Of a DNA stretch of 64,000 bases, positions 1 to 9,067 are shown one piece after another. Numbering within the stretch: the stretch's first letter is position 1; every line of letters starts with the position of its first letter. A program made the translations under genes and the position numbers. Below the pieces are notes generated by a model. The model was given only the letters and a program-made list of their open reading frames with translations, did not search any database and was not told the origin of the DNA. The stretch is from Cenococcum geophilum 1.58 (taxonomy: Eukaryota > Ascomycota > Dothideomycetes > Gloniales > Gloniaceae). The stretch spans positions 961,155-1,025,154 of the forward strand of contig KV748214.1 of the NCBI GenBank assembly GCA_001692895.1. Direction: 5' to 3'.

Positions 1-321
1 CGAAACAACCAGACTTACGGTATGTATCGCCAATACCTGTTCTTATACATCGGGCTTACCGATTTCTCTTCTCGACCGTCCACCTCAAATTACTAAGATG
101 AGTATTGTTGTAGTAGAGAGATTCGGAGATTTCTAAGATGCTGCCAATAAGAACTCCCTTGCAGCAAGCATGGGCTCAAGAGATTTTCCAGCCCGGCTTT
201 CACGTGTCACTGAGCCTGAGATACTATCGCCACCAATCTTGCTCACCATAACCCATTCTTCTACATAAGATTCTTAAATGAATGCTACACGCTTCAGCCA
301 GATAGCCGAACACGTCCTCTA
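1..321. other. Left edge, no gene seen
   Basis: No convincing reading frame or repeat was seen before the first transposon. The sequence has mixed composition and is not obviously RIP-mutated. The left end of the Tc1/mariner element, with its TA target site at 320-321, closes this stretch. Confidence 0.5.
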
Positions 322-1785
322 CGTAGCCGAAATAAGTGTCGGTTTAGGGCACGTGCACGCCCCACCCAAACAAAGCCCCTAAGCATGCCTCAATCATAAT
401 AAACCTCACGACACCACCATTTCGCACCTAAATTCGTTTGGTGTAATTACCAATTATGACCCGAGTCACTAAGGAGCCTGCATCCCGAAAGATGCGGGCC
501 AAACACTTTACCCCACCCCCAGAATTATACCACAACGCTGGGGAAAATAAGCATCTAAAGACTCCTCNACGCACAGGAGTTCTCTACGCNAAAATCTTTG
601 GCCAATTACTNGGTAAGGCTATTCCTCNAGCTATTATACAGCAGGCTACTAGAATTGCTGAGCGCTCTTAGTAACGTATTGTAGCCTTAAAGCAATACAG
701 AACTATATATAATTTTAGGCCAGAAATAAGAGGGAGAAATTAAGCCCTTATAAAGGAAGACACCTACGCTATTGCTATGTATTTGGACGACCCTAATCTT
801 AATTAAGACTTAAAATCAGCCCTATAGCAGACTATTGTTTAAGAGGCCCTAAATTATAAAGATCTTCTAATGGTTCTAACTTAGAGAATAGGTTACTAAC
901 CTCTTAGAAATAAGCCAATTTAAAGAGCTATAAAAGAGGATGAAGGATATATTAATGCAAAGATGGAGGAAGAGAAGTGGCTTAACCCAGAGCAGGCAGA
1001 TAAAAGGAAGAATTGGTGCTATTTATAGCTAAAAAAAAGACCCCATCCCAAGGACTAGAATAATGTTGCTTTTTACGATGAATATCACTTTAGTTTAGGT
1101 GCAGAAGAAACCCATAGAATTAAGAGAAGGAGTGGTAATCTTTACCGCTATTTACCACAGAATGTTTATAAAAAGAAGGGAGTTACTAAAAAGGATAAAA
1201 AGGAGAAGGCCCGAGAGAAGAAGCATCTTAAACTGTTTAATGTCTTTATTATTATTAGCAGGACCTAAAAGAAGTTCTTCTTATATAAGGTAGATAACTA
1301 GGTGGGCAAAATAAGCTTAAAAGCCTACACTAAGTAGGTGTTGCTATGGCTTCTTTTAAAGTTTAATATTAAGGGAATTACTTTATATTAGGATGTAGAT
1401 TTAGCGCATAAATTAAGGGAGTCTTTAGCCTGGGCAAAGGAATGGGACTTAAAGCTTCTAATATTGCCTAGTCTATTACCAGATCTATTAATTGTAGAGT
1501 CCTTAGCCCATCCTATTAAGAAGAAGTTCCATTTAAAGCGCGTAGAAGAGGAGGATACAGCATTGGAGCGTTTTATAGATGTTTAGGAGAATTAAGTGGA
1601 TNAGGAGAAGATTNNAGAGATNTACAGCTGGTATACGAAGCGCCTGCATGAGTGCATTAGGGCTGACGGGCAGATAACTCGATATTGAATTGATTTGGCT
1701 GTATTATGGTGTTGTAAACGATGATCGTGAAGCATGATTTTGGTGGGTGCGCACGTGCCCCAAACCGACACTTATTTCGGCTACG
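322..1785 (+). mobile_element. Tc1/mariner-type DNA transposon, RIP-inactivated
   Basis: The ends form a near-perfect terminal inverted repeat of about 40 nt. The left arm starts CGTAGCCGAAATAAGTGTCG and the right arm is its reverse complement, ending at 1785. A TA dinucleotide flanks each end (320-321 and 1786-1787), as expected for Tc1/mariner target-site duplication. At about 1.46 kb it is full length for the family. One transposase frame fills the interior and is riddled with TAA/TAG stops. Several N bases lie inside, which suggests that reads from more than one copy were merged in the consensus. Confidence 0.85.
456..1688 (+). pseudogene. Tc1/mariner transposase, 410 codons with many in-frame stops
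   Basis: A single frame runs from the ATG at 456 to a TGA at 1686-1688 with no frameshift. It is interrupted by at least 15 stops, all TAA or TAG and none TGA, which fits CAA/CAG codons mutated by RIP. The protein would be a DDE/D cut-and-paste transposase acting on the element's inverted repeats. Visible family marks are an N-terminal helix-turn-helix-like region, a first acidic motif (FYDEYHF), a second (DVDLAHK) and a third around PDLLIVESL, followed by a basic C-terminus ending RADGQITRY. Tryptophan codons are preserved, so damage on this strand is mainly C to T. It cannot encode an active enzyme. Confidence 0.85.
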
Positions 1786-1787
1786 TA

Positions 1788-2304
1788 GAGCACGTCGTCT
1801 TTATCCTACCAATCCGGCTGATAGAAACATGTCAACCGGAAGTCCGTGCGCAGATGTCAGGAAAGAAGAACTCGTGTGAAGATTGATCTACGAAGAAAAT
1901 GAGGCTATATATACATGATGGACGAGTCATAGACACCCCTGATCTAACCCTAATACAGTAGTGATTGGCACTACGTCGACAAAACAACTTATCACTTCCA
2001 CCAAAAAATAATCACCCTAGCAGTCTTATGCGCAGATATTCTCTATGTCCAAATAGAGTATGCGAGGTAAGAACACCCAATCGATATGTTGTTCATCTTC
2101 CTTTTGCATCTTTTATAACCTCTTTCATATCAACCTTGAGCTCCCCCCTTAATGCTTCCAGTATTGCCTAGCGAGCGTTCAAACTGACAGACACAGTTGC
2201 GCCGTACCGACCAACTCCCCTTGCCTGCGTACTGCTCCACGATGCTACATAAGGGGCGGATTACCAAGACCTCGTCTTCCAAGAAGCGACAATCCCATTA
2301 TCCA
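1788..2304. other. Intergenic, nothing recognised
   Basis: Only short open frames are present and none resembles a known family. No tRNA or rRNA motif was recognised. Confidence 0.4.
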
Positions 2305-2545
2305 ACCTCCTCCACTTATGTCGACCTGAATCGGAGTTCCTTACCACCATCGTAATACTGTCTGACGACCTAGATCGTCTATACGAACTATGTCTTAGTT
2401 GTCTCTCAACTTATAACTAAATGTCTCATCGAATGTCTCATTACCTATCCTCTATTACCTATTTTGACTTAGTCACCTAGACCTACCTAATGTATATAAA
2501 GAGCTTCTAGAGCCCTTATTAATAGACAGAGTTCTTATTCCTAAT
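2305..2545 (+). repeat. Dispersed repeat, probable LTR fragment (copy 1)
   Basis: This stretch matches the reverse complement of 19950-20185 over about 230 bp with scattered substitutions, so it is an interspersed repeat present in opposite orientation about 17.5 kb away. It contains a TATA-like stretch (TGTATATAAAGAGCTTCTAG) followed by short conserved sequence, an arrangement typical of an LTR promoter. Homology stops shortly after 2545. No internal retrotransposon sequence is attached, so it is best read as a solo LTR or LTR fragment. Confidence 0.6.
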
Positions 2546-4823
2546 CGTCCGTTTAACAACTTATCCAATATGTAGACTCCTCTATAATTAGCTATGTAGA
2601 CCTCGACCATCTTACCAAGTCCTATACTAGTTGTGAACCAGCATTTTTGGAGGCTTGGCACGCGAATGAAGGCCTTTGCCGTTGCTTGGGTGACAAAACT
2701 TCTCATAATGTGGCCTACTAGAGGATATATTATCTCAAGGATCTATAGCGGTGAACGCGCTGCTATAACTCGCCGAAATCCAATTCGTGGAGACCGCACC
2801 ATAAGAATCATCTCTGCAAAAGCTTACATGGAATACTACGCAAGCAAGTTATGGCAATAGTGGACTGGGTGAGTCTTATTGTTTCACTTATTCCCACGTA
2901 TGACTACAGCTCCCGTAGCATACTAATACTTTCCTAGATGCGCTTCTGCGAGTATAGCATACAGGTAGTAGGTGATTACTTAATGCTTTGTGGTTTATGT
3001 AAGGGAAAAGCCAGCCGAAATTGAGGAGTGCCCCCTTAAGTTGTTTTTATCCAATGATAAAATAGATCCCGCCACTACGTAAAGCTTCATAATTCAATAT
3101 GTTTGGGCTATTCGGGACAAAAGAATAACTTGTACCTGAATTGGTATAATTAGAGAGGAGGATGAAGATAATAAGGAAACTAGGACGGCAGCCCGTGAAG
3201 CAGAGAGCAGGTATTGCAAAGACAAGATAAAGAACCAACCTTCGCCAGGCATAGAAGGGAAAGCCTCCTACGAATAAAGGCGGTAGTGCTCACAATGGAC
3301 CTAGAGAGCCACAAGAAGCTCCTTACATAAGTGCTGAGGTGTGGCTTGATTCTCTATGGGCATGCGTCAAGTCTGCATTAACTTGGCAGGTAGAGGAGTT
3401 GTAAATAATGTCGGCCCGGATTTTACTGGCAGGATTCCTTTTACAATTAGAGTTACCAGGGGTTTTGTGAGTGGTTTATTAAGAATCTAAAATTTAGTTG
3501 TCCACGAATCTAAAATAGTATGATAAGCGGGTCCGACTGTTTTATCACTAAAAGTGATTCCTATTTTAACGCAGGACAGTGTAATAATCAAACGAGATAT
3601 AAATATTTAGTTTCCAATGCACGGAAAAGCGAGGCCAAGTATCCCTCCCTAACCACCTAGAGCCTTGGTTCCTGCGTGTGCACTCCAGGAATTCTCGCCG
3701 CACGATCCTCCTGTAGCTCTTGGCTTTTGTCTATGCCGCACCCGGGATAGCTTCTAATACCCTGCATTCCGGTTAAGGCCTGTAAGAGGCCGGTAAGGCT
3801 TCCGACTGGAACGTGTGGATATCTAATCGACAGCATCGAATGAGAGTCACAGGTAGTTCGAATGTAGGATGCACGTTGCGTGTTTAAAGGGCAATTGCTT
3901 TCTGTCGATCGGAAGACACTAGGTAATAGGCAATGGAAAGGTAATAGAAACAGTATGATGTCATAAAATGTAGGCAACTAGAACAGGAACAGGGTAATCA
4001 CTAAAATCCGACCTGGATCGACGCTTTTCGACCTCTTCTATTCAGAGACTAACCGCTGGTTCTTTTCTAGAAGAGAGCCAGCTTCTTTTATGATCCTTCT
4101 GAGACACTAGTAAAATCTTTCGCCCCTTATCTATCTGACTATGTCTCCTCTAGGACCCTCATCTGTCTGACCGTGTCTCAGCTGATGTACCTTTTCGGAG
4201 AGCCCGTTACAAGGCCCTTCCCAGATCTACTCCAACGCTGCACCGCCACCGGAATTGTCGCTAGTTCTTGATCCACAAGGGTGTGGCTAGTATGGGTCGG
4301 CCACCCCCCCCCCGCTAGTGCCCGTAACGCGTGAGAACCTTAAGCTGCTAAGTACAGCAGGTTGTTTGAATGTCATCACGCTATTTAATCTGAACTGGTC
4401 TTGAAGGTGGCTAAGCCCGTAGCAGGCTTGGCCAAAACTTAGCTTTAGCTCAGGCGAACAACCATGTTAGGAGCCGGGGAGGGCCGTGCACGATGCTGTT
4501 GCCTTTTCGTATTTGGGAATCGTGCGCTCAGACTTCGGCACTCCTGCATACAAATTCATCCAATCGATCGGTTTGAAATCTAACTAAATTTAGTAGTGCT
4601 CGACACGCATCGATGCAAGACACCTCAGCTCAGCTGAAGAGGGTTAGTATTACACGATGAATCAAGCAGCGGCGCCAAATCGAACCCTCTCCTCGTAAAG
4701 TGACAGGACTGTTCAAAAAGGGGTCATTGAACATTTAAAAAAGGTCGGGCGTTTGGCGGTCCTCACTGCCGCGACGTACAGCTTCACTGCATTTCTCCAC
4801 GTCGTTATTGGCACCCGGACATC
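2546..4823. other. 2.3-kb intergenic region, no gene supported
   Basis: Several open frames of 60-106 codons occur, the longest on the minus strand at 3657-3977. None shows a recognisable motif, a plausible exon structure or codon bias unlike the background. A run of ten C lies near 4305. The last 100-200 bases are the likely promoter of the membrane-protein gene that starts at 4824. Confidence 0.4.
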
Positions 4824-7545
4824 ATGGTGCAAGTTCACGATCTGACGGTTGGGTATGTTTCTGGCATGATTGCGGCCGGCCTTTTTGTAGGTGCGTTCAG
4901 TGTTTATGCATCGTACGGAGGACGGCCCAAAAATGGATTTCTCTTTCCTTAAAATCTCAGCAGCCTCATAGGCACCTTATGGGGGGAAATCCATTTTGGC
5001 TCCGTCCTCCGTACTGGCAACGTCGTATGGTCGGCAATTCGCTCTGACATGGTTCCAGTTCAGCTACTTATTGCTGTCGCAATACCGTTAGTGCTCGTCG
5101 GCCTGCTAAAGGAAAAGAATTCGACAGTCACCGCTTCCGCTGTTACATGGTATGCCAATATAGCGTTTTCCAAAAACCGTCGCACTGATTGTTCTTTAGG
5201 TCCGTTATTGGTCGTCTGCTTCATTCATCGTATTGGCCTGCCATCCTCCAAACAGACTCTGCGACGAATCGGGGGGTCCGCAGTGAGGTTTGGATGCTCT
5301 CGTGGCTACAGAGTCTCGCAACCGTTCTTGTCGCAATAACTGGTGTTGTTACGCCTCTCGGCTTGTATGAGAGCGTAGGTCCTGCGAAAAACCCATCACA
5401 ACAAGTATTCCACTACCTCCAGGACAGTTCTCCCTTCGGCTATGGGACTCTGGCGCGGAACAATCTTCCATGGAGCCGAATTTGTGGATCACTCGTTCGT
5501 CTCGGGTGTCCGAATTCACCTAACAATGTAACTATCGTATCCAATGAAACAGGCGACTACGTGCAGGCGGACTGGTACAGTTCTCACGTTCCTCAGGATG
5601 TAATTGATGTGTTTCAGAGTGGATTGTCCACCATGNACAAGACCGTCTCGAGCGTGTTCGACATTGAATGGAGATACTATACTTTATCGCAGCCTGACGA
5701 TCAGGATGGAGCCCTTCCGATTGATAACGGCACGGCGTACCCCATTGGCGCCTACCAACACATCTCAACGATCACGATGGACGACGAGATTCTGCTAGTG
5801 GAAGGGCTGATCGTTGATACGAGGGATGGCGGCATCGGCTTTCGAAATCATAGCGCCCCTCCGCCGCGAGAGTATGCGAGCACCTGGTCTGAAGACATAC
5901 TCTTCATCCAACCGCAGACACTGTGTAGATACCAACCTGACTCTAGACTTTTCGATACCGGAAACGACATCCGAAGGTACCTCAACAATTGTCAACTTAG
6001 TGTTAACGGACCGAGGAGGCTTCTCGAATATCGACCACAAATATCCCACCTGGGAGATGGGTGATATGCAGGAAAATCCCGATCTTTGGCGTCGCGCATA
6101 CAAGGCAGCGTTCCTCAATAATGTTTACTNCATGTTCTTTCTGAACGTGACTGCACCCGCCAACAAAAGTGTTCCGGGCTCTCACGCATTTGAATACCTC
6201 AATTCTTTTGTAGGGAAGGCATTCCCGCTCCAGAGGAATGGCTCTAGCACGCATTTATTGGCGATAGGAACCAACAAGATCACGACCTCGTCGTTGTGGG
6301 GTTATTATCTGGACGGGACAGATAAAGAAAGTTTAGGTAGCAACTCCACGGCCGAGCCACCGTTATATCCGAACCCCTTTAATATCGGCTTCGAGAATGG
6401 TGAGTCTGCTCAATATATGGCTTGGCTATCTTTCGGTTTCTTCTAACAATCTTGCAGTTTTCTGTGGACCGGAGGGCATGGACGCCGCAAACATCACAAA
6501 TTTCGCCACACAGTGCGGACTGCTGTACGGGGCACCTCGACGCCAGGATGGTACCCAGTCGCTGGTGTCCGAACCCGGTTCCAGCTGGACGATCCCCATG
6601 TACTCGTGCGTCTCTGCCGCCAGGGCGTCGATCAAGACCGTCTCCTTCCGCTTCAACGGCAGCGATGACCTCTCTAGCCTCATAGTGACTAATCTCGTTG
6701 AGAAGAACTATCCTAACGAAGACTCCAAGCCAATCTGGGCGGTTGAGAACACTGGAATGTACCTCCGCGACGTGAACCCATTGTGGGGCCTGGTCAAGCC
6801 TGAAAGCCAGGCGGGCTTCAATCTCTCCACCATTCAGAAAGAGTCCTTCATGCTGCCGGGGTATGTCGTTTTCGGAGAGTTTGTACCCAAGACCTATCAG
6901 AACCTCCCTGGGGTGGATTTCTACTGCGACGCCCTCGGAGCCGCCTACGACGTAGATGATGAGTCGGACTACTCAGGGCAGTCCAACTATGCTATGTATC
7001 GCCTATGGCGGGACCTCTCTCGCACCCCAGCCACGGCAGCCAAAATACTTAATCTTATCTGGACCGACGCCGCGGCGAACGCAGTAGCAGGAACAAGGAA
7101 CGCCGCAACAAGCAACGGGTCCAAGGCAAAACGCGCAAACGATTCGGCAAGCAATGATGCAAACACCTGGCCCGTGATTCTCTACCAAAGAGAGATCAGG
7201 TATCATCTTCGCTACGCCGTTCCCGCTATTATATTGCTTTTCGTCGCAGTCTGCATATGCTCCCTAATGCTGTGCTTCATCGTCTTCGGCCGCACCGGGC
7301 CGTCTAAAATGCGCAAATACCTTAACAAGACTTCGGTTGGGAGAGTTCTGGCAGGGCACGTATATAGGTCTGTTGTAGAGGGGGACGGAAGCGTTCACGA
7401 CGAGCAGTCTTCGAGAAAGTGGGTCGACAGGGTAGGAAGGAAGCAGGTTGCCGTTGGCGGAACCGTTTCCGAGGCGGCTGAAGGCTATGTTAGAAAGGAA
7501 CATGTCTCTCCGGAGAAGGCGCAGGCTGAACGCCTTTTGCCATGA
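4824..7545 (+). CDS. Fungal multi-pass membrane glycoprotein, four exons, frameshifted
   Basis: Proposed exons are 4824-4912, 4961-5149, 5200-6399 and 6458-7545. The introns begin GT and end AG, and intron 3 has a CTAAC branch motif. Exon 3 loses frame near 5926: a (GT)n tract in the conserved LCVDTNLTLDF region is 2 bp short. Adding two bases gives exactly 856 codons including the stop, so the gene is either a recent pseudogene or carries a consensus error; N bases at 5636 and 6130 show consensus trouble here. The product has three hydrophobic segments near the N-terminus, a long predicted lumenal or extracellular domain with more than ten N-x-S/T sites, and one C-terminal membrane segment ending CFIVFG before a basic tail. 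The motifs DTRDGGIGFRNH and NLVLTDRGGF recall a family of uncharacterised fungal membrane proteins. Function is unknown. Confidence 0.7.
4913..5014. repeat. Inverted repeat joining intron 1 to exon 2 of the membrane-protein gene
   Basis: Bases 4913-4940 and 4987-5014 are almost perfect reverse complements (GTACGGAGGACGG matches exactly, then an ATGGATTTC block). The left arm begins at the proposed donor of intron 1, and the right arm reads in frame as exon 2. TA dinucleotides near the outer edges also allow a 96-bp MITE (4916-5011). However, removing that unit breaks the reading frame, whereas splicing 4913-4960 preserves it. Confidence 0.6.
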
Positions 7546-7674
7546 ACATTACGTTCCAACCCGAGTGCGCTCTAGACCTCTAATAATTAGATCTTTAATT
7601 GGGATACTGCATGCCATGTACATGCGCTGCGTGATTCTTGATATTCCTGATGCCGTCGGTTTACTTTGAGAAAC
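7546..7674. other. Short spacer after the membrane-protein gene
   Basis: These bases hold the 3' end and spacer between the membrane-protein stop codon and the antiporter relic. No feature was recognised. Confidence 0.4.
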
Positions 7675-8520
7675 GAGAATGCCTGCATTGGTATCTCTGG
7701 TAGAACAGTTATCTCTGATGTTGATTGTCAAGACTCCATGGGCAGCTTCACATTACCAGCAAACTCACTTTTAGTTTTGGGCATGGCATTATGTAGGCCA
7801 TATTCGGTATGCGGCGTAGCGGTTGGACAATACTACGACTCAAATTTTGTTAAGCTTGCTTTGCCTCTGCACTTCCGTGACTTTGCTTGCCACAATAACC
7901 TGCAAACTCTCCAGTGGTCAGTCACTTTCTGTAATACTCAACGTTATATACTAACCTCCACAAGCTGGCGACGTATTATCCGCGAGAATTTCAAATGCCC
8001 TATCGGTTCTGCTGATCTGTACCTACGTCTGCTATTTCTGTTTCCAGCACTACCATTCATCCGCAAGTATGTCCGTCTCAGCTAGAACGCCCTCACAACG
8101 TGCGACGGATGCGGAGGCAGTGACAAGACACAGCAAGACAGTGGAGACTGATGACCCAGAACTCACAGTCATTGGCGCAGCAATCGCCATGGTGGTTACC
8201 ACAACGCTAGTCGCCTTTCATGCATACTTCATTGTGGGAAATATAAACTTCCATGCGTTGAAAATGTTCCAAGGGCTGATCGTAATTCCCTTCGTTGGCA
8301 ATTTAGTGGAGCATTGGACGGCGGTAGTTATGGCTTTCACGGAAAGCAGACCTTGCGATCGGTATTGCCCTTGGGTCAGCGTGCAAGTTGCCACGCTTGT
8401 GCTCCCAATCGTCGTTCTGGTCTCATGGATACCTAGAGTAAAGAGCTTGTCGCTAGTTCTTGATTACTTTCAGGTCACCTGTTTAGCCGTCACAGGCACG
8501 CTCATTAGCGCCAGTAACCC
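7675..8520 (+). pseudogene. Vacuolar Ca2+/H+ antiporter (VCX1/CaCA family) relic
   Basis: Several frames contain pieces of a cation/proton exchanger. Near 7755 a segment reads NSLLVLGMAL, matching the family's first repeat. It is followed in another frame by an AQ-rich helix and by a TYVCYFCFQ-like helix near 8030. At 8069-8515 a long frame has VIGAAIAMVVTTTLVAF and then PFVGNLVEHWTAVVMAF, which corresponds to the second alpha-repeat GNAAEH motif, with A-A changed to L-V. Shifting frame at about 8350 restores a DLAIGIALGS-like stretch, so at least two compensating frameshifts are visible there. The N-terminal half is largely missing. The intact family moves Ca2+ into the vacuole in exchange for protons. 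This copy is very unlikely to work. Confidence 0.7.
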
Positions 8521-8770
8521 TGGGTTGGTGTTGTCGATGCAGGGCAAGTACGAAGAGGCCGAAGTGACGCACCGGTGGGATCTCGAAGTATCTGAGAAGG
8601 TTCTTGGGCTAGAGCATCCGGGAACGCTTATTAGATGGCCAGCCTGGGGTTGATGTACAGGAATCAAGGACCGTAGAATGAGGCTGAAAAGTTAGAGGTA
8701 CCAGTGATGGAGACGTTCAATTGACCACGCTCATGCTGAAAGGCTTGGAATCGAAGAATAGGACAAAGAA
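8521..8770 (+). pseudogene. Kinesin-light-chain-type TPR fragment
   Basis: The frame that continues from the antiporter relic reads GKYEEAEVTHRWDLEVSEKV followed by LGLEHPGTL, the consensus of fungal TPR_10/TPR_12 repeats found at the C-termini of NACHT or NB-ARC STAND proteins. Beyond the stop at 8653 a second repeat can be read (ASLGLMYRNQG, then NEAEKLEV and VMETF) with stop codons inside. Only about two repeats remain and no nucleotide-binding domain was seen nearby. It looks like a stray scrap of a multi-copy TPR gene joined to the antiporter pseudogene. Confidence 0.7.
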
Positions 8771-9067
8771 ATTTTAGTGACTGAATTTGCAGTGACCCAA
8801 AGTCCTCGGTGGATTCCTTGGTCTTTAACTGAGAGAAATGGATTTCATGGCGCTGCCGTGCAGTGATGATATCGAGACCCCTTACGAGACTTGCTCTTCT
8901 TGCCACAGTGGTATCCATTTCGCCTTCGGACATCAACGTATCTGCAAATTAGAAATTCTGATTTAACATGGAGCCGTGATAACCGTATCTTGAGTTGCTC
9001 TTCCCCGTTCTTGTAATAGGGAAGAACCGCCCTAGATAACCGGAAAAACTCGCCTCCGAACTTAAAT
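8771..9067. other. Intergenic, nothing recognised
   Basis: No gene was recognised between the TPR relic and the left inverted repeat of the DUF6589-type element. A minus-strand frame at 8664-8936 looks like chance. Confidence 0.4.

Noticed and set aside
2473..2860. Overlapping 75-77-codon frames on both strands
   Set aside because: They are short, have no motifs and overlap the LTR-like repeat.
4916..5011. 96-bp MITE with TA target sites
   Set aside because: It is possible but second choice. Removing it breaks the frame, while an intron at 4913-4960 keeps it. Left open in the findings.
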